The notes under the pieces were generated by a model. The model had not been told where the DNA came from, searched no databases, and saw only the letters and a list, made by a program, of their open reading frames with translations. Position numbers and translations under genes: made by a program. DNA of 64,000 nucleotides from Pseudodesulfovibrio pelocollis (GTDB lineage: Bacteria; Desulfobacterota; Desulfovibrionia; Desulfovibrionales; Desulfovibrionaceae): NCBI RefSeq assembly GCF_030282845.1, contig NZ_JASTWE010000019.1:1-64000 (forward strand), in the 5' to 3' direction. Of the stretch, positions 25,316 through 34,575 are shown in pieces; within the stretch, counting starts at the first letter, position 1, and each line of letters starts with the position of its first letter.

Positions 25316-26980
25316 CTAGCGCTTCATGGCGATCACTTCGCCGAGCATGGAGTCGACGGTGGTGATGACCTTGGTGTTGGCCTGGAAGCCGCGCTGGGTG
25401 GTGATCATGCGCACGAATTCCGTGGCCATGTCCACGTTGGACAGTTCCAGGGCGTTGCCGTCCACGGTGCCCTTGCCGCTTGAGCCTGCCTGGCCGGTCA
25501 GGGCCGGGCCGGACTCGCGTGTCTCGGAGAAGAGGTTGCCGCCCTCGCGGCGCAGCCCGTGCTTGTTGGTGAAGGTGGCCAGGGTCAAGGCGTAGAGCTC
25601 AAGCACCTGCCCGTTGGAGTAGTGGCCGGTGAGCACGCCCTCGCGGGAGACCGAGATGTTCTGGAGGATGCCCGCCGAGTAGCCGTTCTGGCTCTGGAAC
25701 AGGGTGGATGAGCCGCCGGTGTTGTAGCTCTGGGTGGCCAGGGCGCTGATGGATGGGTCCCTGAAGTTGGGCAGCCTGCTGGTGTTGGTGGTGTAGGAGA
25801 GGGACGCCGCTGCCGCGTTGTCAGGCAGGCCGCCGACGGGCACGGTCCATCCGGTGCTGCCTAGGTCCTTGTTGGACATGCCGAAGTCCATTTGAATGAG
25901 GGTGGCGTTGTCGTCGCCGGTCGAGCTGGCGTTGGACTTGCCCAGGAAGTTGGCGGTGAACACGGGGTAGCCGCCGGTGGAGAAGTCGGCCAGGGTCCAG
26001 TTGCGCAGATCCTTGGGCCCGCCAGTGCTGCCGCCGTTGGACTTGAGGGTGAAGGCGCTCATGCCGGTGAGCTGGCCGGTGGAGAAGGTCAGGGTGCCGA
26101 TCATGAGCACGCCGGCGGCTGAGGTCAGGCCCTTGCCGATGGGGGTCAAGGAGCCGTCCGCGCCGCTGAGTGTGCGCTTGTCCACCTGGGGATTGACCGT
26201 GACCATGAACTCCCACACAGTGTCGCCGCCCGCGTTGCTCAGGGTGACCGGGTCGAAGTACACGGTCACGTTGTGGGCGGTGCCGATGTCGTCGAACACC
26301 TTCATGGTGGTGGAGTAGGCAAAGCGGTTGTTGTCAAGCGGTTTCTCCGCAGCGCCGTTCCAGTTCTCGAACATGGCGAAATAGGGGTGGTCGGTGCTGT
26401 TGGACTTGCTCGTGGCCGTGGGGTCGAGGTTGGTCACCACGGTCATGGTCGTGGTGGCCCTGGGCGCGGACTGGAAGTTGTCGAGCCTGATGTCCGTGGG
26501 GGTGCCCACGATGCGGGTGGAACCGCTGCCCGTGGGGGTCGCGGTTCCGGCGGCCGACACGGTTGTGGTGGCCTGCTCGACTTCCCAGCCTTGGACCACG
26601 TAGCCGTGCGGGTCCACCAGGTAGCCGTCGTTGTCGAAGCGGAAGTTGCCTGCCCGGGTGTAGAGCCTGGCGTCGGTTCCCTTGGGGGAGACGATGAACA
26701 TGCCGTCACCGGAGATGGCCATGTCCGTGGCCTCGGTGGAGGACTCGAAAGAGCCCTGGCCGAAGTCCGAATAGATGGTGGATATGCGCACGCCGCGACC
26801 CACCTGGCCGATGCCGTTGACCGTGGCGAAGTCCTGACTCATGAGGTCCTCGAACTGCATGGTGGTGCCTTTGAAGCCCACGGTGTTGACGTTGGCGAGG
26901 TTGTTGCCGATGACCGTCATGCGCTCCGAGTGCACGGTCAGGCCGGTGATGCCCGCGTAGAGAGATGACCCTAAACCCAT
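25316..26980 (-). CDS. flgE: Flagellar hook protein FlgE
   Basis: A 554-residue hook subunit. The N-terminal rod/hook motif NNLANVNTVGFKGTTMQFED and the C-terminal ELSNVDMATEFVRMITTQRG block, both needed for axial assembly, are intact; the middle contains the FlgE D2-type regions. MGLGSSLYAG at 26980 is the start, with AGGAGGT five bases upstream. It is the last gene of the fliK-flgD-flgE unit on the minus strand. It is longer than the enteric FlgE (about 400 residues), which is common in Desulfovibrionaceae. Confidence 0.95.
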   Translation of the reverse strand: MGLGSSLYAGITGLTVHSERMTVIGNNLANVNTVGFKGTTMQFEDLMSQDFATVNGIGQVGRGVRISTIYSDFGQGSFESSTEATDMAISGDGMFIVSPKGTDARLYTRAGNFRFDNDGYLVDPHGYVVQGWEVEQATTTVSAAGTATPTGSGSTRIVGTPTDIRLDNFQSAPRATTTMTVVTNLDPTATSKSNSTDHPYFAMFENWNGAAEKPLDNNRFAYSTTMKVFDDIGTAHNVTVYFDPVTLSNAGGDTVWEFMVTVNPQVDKRTLSGADGSLTPIGKGLTSAAGVLMIGTLTFSTGQLTGMSAFTLKSNGGSTGGPKDLRNWTLADFSTGGYPVFTANFLGKSNASSTGDDNATLIQMDFGMSNKDLGSTGWTVPVGGLPDNAAAASLSYTTNTSRLPNFRDPSISALATQSYNTGGSSTLFQSQNGYSAGILQNISVSREGVLTGHYSNGQVLELYALTLATFTNKHGLRREGGNLFSETRESGPALTGQAGSSGKGTVDGNALELSNVDMATEFVRMITTQRGFQANTKVITTVDSMLGEVIAMKR

Positions 26981-27038
26981 AACTACCTCCTGTATCTTCT
27001 CCAAGAAGCCGGGGCGTTGCCGCTCCGGCGGTTATTGC

Positions 27039-27773
27039 CTATCCTTCAGCCCCTTCCGAGGTGTCGGTGTCGTCCGTGATGCTCTTGCTGCCCGGGTCCA
27101 CGATTTCCTTGACGTTGAGGAAGCTGATGAAGCGGCCGTCCTTGAGGCGCAGGTACTGGGTCCCGCCCTCGTTGACCACGGCATCGACCGTGCCCGAGAT
27201 TTCCGTCTGGACCATGACGGCACCGCCGCTGACGTCGCGGCCCAGGATGCCCACGCCGTAGATGCCGTCGGGCATCAACTGGCCCGCCTCGTTCCGGCCA
27301 TCCCACTTGTACTGGTAGGTCCCGGCCTCCTTGCTGCCCAGCTCCACGGTGCGGATGATGGCGCCCTCGCCGTCGTAGATGTTCATGAAGATGTTGGTCA
27401 CGGGCTCGCCAAAACCGTAGTAGATGGTCGAGGCGTTGCCTTCGTTGATGCTGATCTTGTAGCCTTCGGCCTTGATCTCCTTGCCGATGTAGGCGGCGGC
27501 GGAGAGCATGTCGGTCTGGGTCATGGCGGAGTTGAGGGACTTGACGCCATCGTTGATGCCGGTCAGCTGCTCAAGGCTTGAGAACTGGGCCAGCTGCGAG
27601 GTCATGTCCGTGTCCTGCATGGGGTTGAGCGGGTCCTGGTGCGTCAGCTGGGCCACCAGCAGGGTCAGGAAGTCCTGCTGGGCAAGACTCGTCTTGTTGG
27701 TGGGGGTGTTGGACGCGGCCAGCCGCTGCTCCTGTGCGCCAAGATAGACGCCGGTGGTGTCGTAGTATCCCAT
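27039..27773 (-). CDS. flgD: Flagellar hook assembly (capping) protein FlgD
   Basis: A 244-residue hook scaffold. The hallmark N-terminal block QQDFLTLLVAQLTHQDPLNP followed by MTSQLAQFSSLEQL is present, then a FlgD Ig/Tudor-like core (TYQYKWDGRNEAGQLMPDGIY). FlgD caps the growing hook while FlgE polymerises and is removed afterwards. It lies between fliK and flgE, 12 bp after fliK. Confidence 0.95.
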   Translation of the reverse strand: MGYYDTTGVYLGAQEQRLAASNTPTNKTSLAQQDFLTLLVAQLTHQDPLNPMQDTDMTSQLAQFSSLEQLTGINDGVKSLNSAMTQTDMLSAAAYIGKEIKAEGYKISINEGNASTIYYGFGEPVTNIFMNIYDGEGAIIRTVELGSKEAGTYQYKWDGRNEAGQLMPDGIYGVGILGRDVSGGAVMVQTEISGTVDAVVNEGGTQYLRLKDGRFISFLNVKEIVDPGSKSITDDTDTSEGAEG

Positions 27774-27785
27774 GACAAACCTCGC

Positions 27786-29633
27786 TTAGGCGATGACGTG
27801 AATGCCGTTTTCGGTTCGCGGTGCGTGGACCGGTTCGCTGAGACCGGCCGCGGCTTCCCCGCCTGTTTCGCCGCGCATGGCACGCATGTGCCTGCGCATG
27901 GCGGTCATGATCTCGCGTTCGCGGGCCAGGTTGTGCTGGTCGTTGCCCGCCCAGGTGTTGTCCTGGTTGCCAGCCAGTCCGGCCTGCACGTCGAGCTTCT
28001 CGACCTTGAGTCCCTGGCCTTCCAGAGCGCTGCGGATCACTTCGATGTTTTCATTGATGACCCTGGCGGCCTCGGCGTTGTCGGCCCGGATCACGGCGTT
28101 GACTTCCTTGCCCTGGACCTGGAGCACGATGCTCAGCTTGCCAAGATTTTCGGGGGTCAGTTGCAGGGTGAGCTGCTTGGTGCCGTTGGTCAGGTTCCTG
28201 AACACGGCGTTTTCCACTTGGCGCATCACCTTGGGGGCGTCCACTTTTTCCCAGGCCCGGCTCTGGGTCCTGGAGGCCGTGTCGGCCGCGTCGGTTTTCA
28301 GCGCCTGCTCCATGGTTTCGGTCCTGACCTGGGTGCGGCTCTCGGCGGTGCCGGAGTCATCCCTCAGTCTGCCGAAGAAATTGTTCCACGCCTTGTTTGA
28401 ATCGGACTCGGATTCGGTTCTGGCTTCCGGCTTGGCATCAGCCTTGGCTTCTGATTTGGACTCGCGCCGACCGTTGTCGGTCGTGCTCTCGCCATACTTT
28501 TCGGGCAGGGGCTGGCCGCTCTTGCGGGCAACCTCGGCTCCGGCGTTGTCCCGACGGGTGTCCACCGCCTCCTTGAAGTCTTCCTGGACTTGGGCCTGGA
28601 CTTGGGGCTGGGGCTGGGCCTGGACTTGGGGCTGGACCTGGCTCCTGGCCTGGTTCCTGGCCTCGGCCCTGGGGGCGTCCTCGGCCACCCTGGGCTTGAG
28701 GTCCACCGCCGCTTCAAGGTTGCGGGCCGCGCTGCTCTCGCGGGCCTGCTCGCCCATGGCCTGGGCAAAGACCTTGCCCACGGCGCGGACCAGGGAGCGG
28801 TCCTTGGCGTCCATGTCGGCCATCTCCTGGCGGATGAGGGTGAAGGCCTCCCGCATCTCCTTGACCGTGGTGGTGGAGCCGAACATCTCCTTGAGCTTGG
28901 CAGTGAACTCGCCGGAAAATCCCATGGCTGACGAGAAGGCGACAACCTCCTCCTTGGTCAGCAGAAGCTGCCGGGCCTTGGGCAGTTCGGCCAGCCTGGA
29001 CTGCAACTCGCTCATGACCTTGTCCTGCTCGCCGTTCTCAAGCCTGGCCACGAGGGTGGCGGACTCCTCGGCCGAGAAGCCGAGCTTGGCGAAGAAGCTG
29101 CCCAGCGCGTCCTTGTCCTCGTCGCCAAGGGCGGCCTTGCGCGTCATTTCCATCTTCTCGGCCAGGGCGGTCACGAATTCCTTCCAGGTCATGCCCTCGT
29201 CGCTGGTAATCTTCTTTTCCAGGGCCTTGATCTCGTCGTCGCTCAAACCGTAGGCCTTGAGGTCGTCCCTGACCTTTTCAAGGTCCTCCCTGGTCATGCG
29301 CTCGTCGCGCTCGTCGCGCTCGGCACGTTCGTCCCTATTGGCGTCGCGAGCCTCGCGGGCGGGCCGGATCGCCTCTTTCCCGGCTTCGCGGGAGCGGTTC
29401 TTGGGGTCGCTGGCAACCGTGCGGATTTCTTCCTGGCGCACCGGCGCGGCGTCGAGCATCTTCTCCCTGGTGGCGACCGGGGCCATGGACAGCTCGTTCT
29501 CCACCGAGGCGGAATGCATGGCAAAGACCTCGGCAAACATGGACTGTTGATCGTTCCTGCCAAAGGCGGAGAACTTTTGGCCCTTGAGCCTGTCCGTGGT
29601 GTCTTGCAAGGGGATGCCGGGAATATTCTGCAT
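27786..29633 (-). CDS. fliK: Flagellar hook-length control protein FliK-like
   Basis: A 615-residue protein. The C-terminal Flg_hook domain is recognisable (LTLQLTPENLGKLSIVLQVQ, then AVIRADNAEAARVINENIEV), the part that switches export specificity in FliK. The N-terminal and central parts are long, charged and probably disordered, with a low-complexity Gln/Val/Ala/Pro stretch at about 28580-28665 (QVQPQVQAQPQPQVQAQVQ). Such extended linkers are expected of a molecular ruler. AAGGAG precedes the ATG. It is the first gene of fliK-flgD-flgE and has a sigma-54-like promoter. Confidence 0.88.
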   Translation of the reverse strand: MQNIPGIPLQDTTDRLKGQKFSAFGRNDQQSMFAEVFAMHSASVENELSMAPVATREKMLDAAPVRQEEIRTVASDPKNRSREAGKEAIRPAREARDANRDERAERDERDERMTREDLEKVRDDLKAYGLSDDEIKALEKKITSDEGMTWKEFVTALAEKMEMTRKAALGDEDKDALGSFFAKLGFSAEESATLVARLENGEQDKVMSELQSRLAELPKARQLLLTKEEVVAFSSAMGFSGEFTAKLKEMFGSTTTVKEMREAFTLIRQEMADMDAKDRSLVRAVGKVFAQAMGEQARESSAARNLEAAVDLKPRVAEDAPRAEARNQARSQVQPQVQAQPQPQVQAQVQEDFKEAVDTRRDNAGAEVARKSGQPLPEKYGESTTDNGRRESKSEAKADAKPEARTESESDSNKAWNNFFGRLRDDSGTAESRTQVRTETMEQALKTDAADTASRTQSRAWEKVDAPKVMRQVENAVFRNLTNGTKQLTLQLTPENLGKLSIVLQVQGKEVNAVIRADNAEAARVINENIEVIRSALEGQGLKVEKLDVQAGLAGNQDNTWAGNDQHNLAREREIMTAMRRHMRAMRGETGGEAAAGLSEPVHAPRTENGIHVIA

Positions 29634-29659
29634 GGTTCACTCCTTCGGCATGGCTACAA

Positions 29660-29675
29660 TCAAAAGGTGTGCCAA
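29660..29675 (-). promoter_or_regulatory. Sigma-54-like promoter of fliK-flgD-flgE
   Basis: On the minus strand TTGGCACACCTTTTGA has a perfect -24 element; the -12 element reads GA instead of GC. It is 27 bp upstream of the fliK start, and the match is otherwise at the correct spacing. Confidence 0.55.
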
Positions 29676-29799
29676 AGGTGAAATGCAGTCATTTCAGGGC
29701 ATTGATCCGAGCCGACAGCGGCAGAAAGCGCCGATGAGCGCTTTTGGGCCGAGCCGAGTGGCCTTCCTTGCCGGGTTGGGGGGTGGGGCGGGGTCGGAT

Positions 29800-31209
29800 T
29801 CAGGCGCTGACGGCGATGAACCCTTCGAGCATGTCCAGGGCATCTGCCCAGGCGCGGCGGGAGTGGCTGCCGTTGGCCAGGGCCATCTGGACAAAACCGG
29901 TCAGGGGCCGGGCCACGGCCGGGCTGTCTGCCCAGAAGGAGTTGGTCAGGAGCGTGCCGGTGCGCAGGCCGTGCTTGAACTGGCGGCCCATCTCCGGAAT
30001 GTGGTCCAGCAGGGCTCGGGCGGCCTCGGGCGCGGCCTGGGCCACCTCGCCCCAGGCTGCCACTGCAGGGGTCTCGGTGCGGCCGCCCAGCCGCCAGAGG
30101 AAGAAGGCGTGCCAGAAGCGGGAGACGAGCCGGTCCGCGTCGGGCGGGGCGGCGTCGAGCCGGTGCAGGGCGTAGAGCCCGCGCCGCCGGGCCGTCCTGA
30201 AGAGGGTCAGGCCGGGAAGGGTCAGCCCGGCCAGCTTGTCCGGCCCGTCGCCAGCGACCACGCGCGCGGTCAGGACCGCGATGCGGGCTGGCGTGAAGGG
30301 GTCGTGGCAGTGGAGCCTGTCGAGGGAGCACTGCCAGCAGCCCCGGGCGCAGTCCATGTCGGCCCGGAGCACGAGGTGGCCCGGGCCGTAGGGGCCGGTC
30401 TCCCACGGGTTGACGTGGCCCATGGACAGGTTGAGGCACTTGAGTCCGGTCCAGGCGGCCAGATGCATGGGGCCGGTGTCCGGGGTGATGAGCAGGGCCA
30501 GGGTCTGGCCCACGACCCCGAACTCGTCCAGACCCAGGGTGCCGCACAGGTTGAGGGCCGGAGCCTTGGCCAGGGATATGACCCGGCGGCCCAGATCCTT
30601 TTCGGCCGGGCCGCCAAAGAGCACGGGCCGCAGCCCTCGCCCCAGCAGCTCGCGCACGAGATCGGCCCAGAACCGGGCCGAGGGGCGCTTGGCCGGCTCG
30701 CTCGCGCCCAGGAACAGGCCCACCCTGACCGTGTCGGGCGGCAGAGTGCGCGGCGGGTCGAAGCGGGTGGTTCCCATGGCCTTGGCCGGGATGGCGTCCA
30801 GGGCGTTGAGGTCGGCCCAGTGAAAGCGATTGTAGCGGTTGTTGCCCACCAGGGAGGCCCGGTAGAGCTGCCAGGGGCCGTGGACAAAGCGCACGCCCTC
30901 CGGGGTCTGGGTCGGCCCGAGCCGGGCCTCGGCCCGCAGATCGTGGGCCAGCCGGGCCGCTTCCTCGCGGATGCTCAGGTTGATGACCAGCTCGAAATGG
31001 TGCTGGCGCAGGCTGTGGACCCCTGTCCACGGCACATAGGTGGCCTTGGGCGAAATGCGCATCAGCGGCTTGGAGAATATCTCCTCGGCGGCCACGAACA
31101 GGGGGTGGCCCGGATACTGCCGGGCGAGCCAGAGCATGAGCGGGTAGGAGAGGATCAGGTCTCCCATGCGCTGCATCTGGAGGATGAGAATGGGGCGTTT
31201 GGCGCTCAT
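29800..31209 (-). CDS. Glycosyltransferase family 9 (heptosyltransferase-like)
   Basis: A 469-residue protein. The N-terminus ILILQMQRMGDLILSYPLML and the donor-site region VGLFLGASEPAKRPSARFWA with LITPDTGPMHLAAWTG are typical of GT9/heptosyltransferases. A Cys-rich CARGCWQCSLDRLHCHDPF follows, and about 150 C-terminal residues extend past the GT9 core. It starts 13 bp after the stop of the upstream CgeB-like glycosyltransferase, so the two are an operon. Position beside the hook genes makes flagellin or lipopolysaccharide glycosylation plausible; the acceptor is not known. Confidence 0.82.
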   Translation of the reverse strand: MSAKRPILILQMQRMGDLILSYPLMLWLARQYPGHPLFVAAEEIFSKPLMRISPKATYVPWTGVHSLRQHHFELVINLSIREEAARLAHDLRAEARLGPTQTPEGVRFVHGPWQLYRASLVGNNRYNRFHWADLNALDAIPAKAMGTTRFDPPRTLPPDTVRVGLFLGASEPAKRPSARFWADLVRELLGRGLRPVLFGGPAEKDLGRRVISLAKAPALNLCGTLGLDEFGVVGQTLALLITPDTGPMHLAAWTGLKCLNLSMGHVNPWETGPYGPGHLVLRADMDCARGCWQCSLDRLHCHDPFTPARIAVLTARVVAGDGPDKLAGLTLPGLTLFRTARRRGLYALHRLDAAPPDADRLVSRFWHAFFLWRLGGRTETPAVAAWGEVAQAAPEAARALLDHIPEMGRQFKHGLRTGTLLTNSFWADSPAVARPLTGFVQMALANGSHSRRAWADALDMLEGFIAVSA

Positions 31210-31222
31210 GGGCGGACCGGGG

Positions 31223-32437
31223 TCAGGCGAAGGTGTCGCGCATGATGGCCATGAGCCGGGCCATGCGATGGTCGTAGGTGTGCTCGGCCAGCACGCGCCT
31301 GCGCGCGGCCTGGGCCACGCGGCGGCGCTTGTCCGGGTCGTTTCGGTAGATGTCCACTAGCCCGGGGATCTCGTCGGGGTGGTTGTAGAAGATCACCTCG
31401 CTGCCCGGCTCGAACAGCTCCTCCATCTGCCTGCGGTAGTCGGTGAGCAGGAACGCGCCGCAGCAGGGCACGTCGAAAACGCGCTGGTTGACCGCGCCCT
31501 TCATCTGCTGGCTGGTGCAGTTGAAGTTGATGTCGCTTTGGGGATAGAAGTCGGGCAGGTCGTCGTAATAGGACAATTCGGGGTGGTAGCGCCAGCCCTT
31601 GCGGCCTGCCAGCAGTTGCTTCCAGCCCGGGTCGCCCACGATGAGCGGGGCGTGGTCCAGGATGCGCAGCACGCAGTCGAGCCGATAGAGCAGGGTGGCC
31701 TGCCAGGTGAGGAAGGTCTCGAAGGCCTGGATGCGCTCCGGGCTGCCCAGCCCTTCGAAATCCTCGCGCAGCTCGGGGAAGTGGCGCGCCAGGAAGCGGC
31801 CCGAGCAGCGCTCGTCGGATTCGCCAAAGGCCCGGGCCACCATGATGCCCGCCTCCACCAGCCGGGGCGGCGGGTTGGACGCCTCCAGCCGCTTGAGGGT
31901 CTTGCCCAGCATGGAGTTGCCCACAAAGGAGATGGGCGCGCGCCACGCGGCCACAGGTTTGGTACGGTGCGGCACGAGGCGGGTGGGGTCTGCGGCCAGG
32001 GGCAGGTGGTGGACATTGGTGAAGCCCATGGTCTTGAGCGAGTCGATGTTGTCGGCATCCCAGGTGAAGATGGCCGTGCGCATGCCGTGCAGGTTCTGAT
32101 AGGTGCCCAGGATCAGGTGCGGGTTGTCCACGAACCATGAGGCCAGGGGTACGTCGAAGCGGTGGAGCAGGGCGGCCAGCACGCCCTCGCGGTCCACGCC
32201 CAGGTGGTTGACCGTGAGCACGAAATCGGGCCTGAAGGCGGTCAGGGCCGTGACCATGCGCGAGACAAAGGCGTCGAGGTCCATCTCTCTGGTCCCGAAA
32301 TCCATAACCTGATGCTCCACGCCGAGGCGTTCGCACGCGGCCCTCAATTCGCCGGTCAGGAAATACTGGCTGGTGAGCAGCAGGATGCGCGGCGTGGCGC
32401 GGTGGAATTTGGGCCAGGGGCTGGGGGAGGACTGCAT
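31223..32437 (-). CDS. CgeB-like glycosyltransferase (DUF3880-type)
   Basis: A 404-residue protein from the ATG at 32437 (MQSSPSPWPKFH). The N-terminus RILLLTSQYFLTGEL and the centre SWFVDNPHLILGTYQNLHGM match DUF3880/CgeB-type proteins. The C-terminal region KGAVNQRVFDVPCCGAFLLT, YNHPDEIP and AEHTYDHRM is the glycosyltransferase donor domain. It probably acts with the GT9 gene 13 bp downstream. GAGAGTGACT serves as ribosome binding site. The longer open frame has no better start. Confidence 0.78.
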   Translation of the reverse strand: MQSSPSPWPKFHRATPRILLLTSQYFLTGELRAACERLGVEHQVMDFGTREMDLDAFVSRMVTALTAFRPDFVLTVNHLGVDREGVLAALLHRFDVPLASWFVDNPHLILGTYQNLHGMRTAIFTWDADNIDSLKTMGFTNVHHLPLAADPTRLVPHRTKPVAAWRAPISFVGNSMLGKTLKRLEASNPPPRLVEAGIMVARAFGESDERCSGRFLARHFPELREDFEGLGSPERIQAFETFLTWQATLLYRLDCVLRILDHAPLIVGDPGWKQLLAGRKGWRYHPELSYYDDLPDFYPQSDINFNCTSQQMKGAVNQRVFDVPCCGAFLLTDYRRQMEELFEPGSEVIFYNHPDEIPGLVDIYRNDPDKRRRVAQAARRRVLAEHTYDHRMARLMAIMRDTFA

Positions 32438-32544
32438 AGTCACTCTCACTAACGGCACCCCCGGTTTTTGTCCACTCCGGCGATGGCCGGGCTGACATGG
32501 CGCATCGGGGTGTTGCAGCCATGCCCCGGATCGGCCCAAGACGC

Positions 32545-32579
32545 AAAAACGCCCGCGTCGGCGTGAACCGGCGCGGGCG
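32545..32579 (-). terminator. Rho-independent terminator of the PpiD-like gene
   Basis: Read on the minus strand, CGCCCGCG and CGCGGGCG (32550-32557 with 32572-32579) form an 8-bp stem followed by TTTTTGCG. Confidence 0.7.
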
Positions 32580-32603
32580 CGGGATGTCTGTCGGTGCCGC
32601 GGA

Positions 32604-34502
32604 TCAGTTGAGCAGGTCGGGCCGGGCGATGTCAACGTCCGCCTGCTGGCGCAGGTTGGTCATGTAGGCGTTGAGGGCCTCGAACTGGTAGTTGCGGTTG
32701 GCCTGTTCGAGCCATGCGTCCTTCTGCTCCGCCCAGTCGGCATCCGAGGCCGGGATGATCTCCTTGAGCCGGGCCACGATCACGCCCGCCTCCAGGGCAA
32801 AGGGCTCGGGCAGCCACTCGCTGCCCGTGGCACCGAAGGCGGCGTCGGCCAGATTACGGTTCTGGCCCAGGCCGGGCACGAAGCCTTGGCGGTCAAAGGA
32901 CTCGGAGGTTTTGATGCGTCCCGCCAGTTCAGCCGCTGCCCGCTCGGCGTCAGGGCCGGTCAGACGCTCAAGGACCGCCTGGGCGTCGGCCATGGCCAGC
33001 TCAAAGGCCTTGCGCTGGGAGATGGAGGCCATGATGGACTCGCGCACCTCGTCCAGCGGCAGGGGCGCGGCCGGGATGTCCTCGACCTTCTCCACCAGCA
33101 TGTAGCCGCCGTCGATGGAGAGCGGGGTCTTGTGCGATTCGCCCGTGGGGATGCGCATGACCACGCCCGCCGCCTCGGGAGTCAGGCCAAAGCCCTGGAC
33201 AAGCCCCTGGGCCGGGATGGGGCTGGAGGTCACGGCGAGCATGCCCAGCTCGTCGGCCACGGCGTCGAGGGCCATGCCCGAGGCCAGGAGGTCCATGGCC
33301 TCGTCGAGCAGGTCCGAGACCTGATCCGACGCCTTTTCCTCGGCAATGGCCCGACTGATGTCCTGTCTGACGTCGTCAAGGGCCAGTTCCCCGGCCTCCT
33401 TGCGGTCCTCGACAAATATGATGTGCCAGCCGAACTGGGTGCGCAGCGGCTCGGTGACCTGTCCCTCGGGGGTGGCAAAGGCCGCCGCCTCGAACTCGGG
33501 CACCATGTCGCCCCGGCCGAACCAGCCGAGGTCGCCGCCGCCAGGGGCGCTGGGGCCTTCGGAATGCTGCCGGGCCAGTGCCGCGAAATCGCCGCCCGCC
33601 TTGGCCAGGGCATGCACCGCGTCGATGCGTTTGCGGGCGTCGGCCTGTTTCTCTTCGGAGTCCGAGTCGCTAGTCTGGATCAGGATGTGGCTGGCCTTGA
33701 CCGCCTCCTCCTGGCGCATGGTGGCGGCGTTGGCCCGGAAGTAGGCCTCGATCTCCTCGTCGCTCACCTCCTGGCGGGCGGCGAGGTCCCTGGGCGTGAA
33801 GAGCAGATAGCGCACGCGCACCTGCTCGGGCACCATGAAGCGGGCCTCGTTGGCCGTGTAGAATTCCTCCACCTCGGCCTCGTTCACGCTCGCGCGGGCG
33901 AGAAAATCGGCCGGGGCGGAAAGGATGTAGTCCACCCGCGCCTCCTCGCCGACCCAGTCGAAGATCTGGCGGGCCTGTTCGGGCGTGGCCAGGGCGGTCC
34001 TGCGGATCATGTCCGTGACCTTGCCCGCGATGAGTTCGCGCTTGAAACTGGTTTCGAACTGGGTGGGTGTCATGCGGATGGAGCGCAGGGCGGCCAGATA
34101 GATGTCGCGGTCAAAGGCCCCGGCCTGGTTCCAGAAGTAGGACTGGCGGGTGATGGCCGCAAAGACTTCTTCGTCCGAGGCGGTGATGCCCAGCCGGGCG
34201 GCTTCGTCCAGGAGCAGCCGGTTGTTGATCAGCTCGCCCAGCACCATCTGCTTGAACTGCGGGTCCTGCAACTGGGCCGGGGTCACTTCGGGATTGGTGC
34301 TGCGCAGCCCCTCGGCCGCGCGCTGAAAGGCGTCCTCGAACTCGGCCCTGGTGATGATCTGGTTGTTGACCGTGGCCAGCACCGGGTCCTGTCCGGTGTC
34401 GAGCCCGCTCATGCCAAAGGCGAAGACAAAGACCACGATGATGATACCAAACAGGATCTTGACGATCCATCCCGAGGCGTTTTCACGCATTATTTCTAGC
34501 AT
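32604..34502 (-). CDS. PpiD/SurA-type periplasmic peptidyl-prolyl isomerase
   Basis: A 632-residue foldase. Residues about 12-30 (VKILFGIIIVVFVFAFGM) are a single membrane anchor, then a SurA_N-like chaperone domain (NNQIITRAEFEDAFQRAAEG) and a parvulin domain whose motifs GGDLGWFGRGDMVPEFE and FGWHIIFVEDR are intact. It should assist folding of exported proteins in the periplasm as a PpiD-like protein. The ATG at 34502 fits the usual short cytoplasmic N-terminus; MRENASG four codons later is an alternative. Confidence 0.9.
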   Translation of the reverse strand: MLEIMRENASGWIVKILFGIIIVVFVFAFGMSGLDTGQDPVLATVNNQIITRAEFEDAFQRAAEGLRSTNPEVTPAQLQDPQFKQMVLGELINNRLLLDEAARLGITASDEEVFAAITRQSYFWNQAGAFDRDIYLAALRSIRMTPTQFETSFKRELIAGKVTDMIRRTALATPEQARQIFDWVGEEARVDYILSAPADFLARASVNEAEVEEFYTANEARFMVPEQVRVRYLLFTPRDLAARQEVSDEEIEAYFRANAATMRQEEAVKASHILIQTSDSDSEEKQADARKRIDAVHALAKAGGDFAALARQHSEGPSAPGGGDLGWFGRGDMVPEFEAAAFATPEGQVTEPLRTQFGWHIIFVEDRKEAGELALDDVRQDISRAIAEEKASDQVSDLLDEAMDLLASGMALDAVADELGMLAVTSSPIPAQGLVQGFGLTPEAAGVVMRIPTGESHKTPLSIDGGYMLVEKVEDIPAAPLPLDEVRESIMASISQRKAFELAMADAQAVLERLTGPDAERAAAELAGRIKTSESFDRQGFVPGLGQNRNLADAAFGATGSEWLPEPFALEAGVIVARLKEIIPASDADWAEQKDAWLEQANRNYQFEALNAYMTNLRQQADVDIARPDLLN

Positions 34503-34575
34503 TGCTACTCCACAGGGGCGCGTTTGACCGCACGGCCGGGGCGGACCCGGGCGGCGGCAGCGTTCGTGTCAGTCG

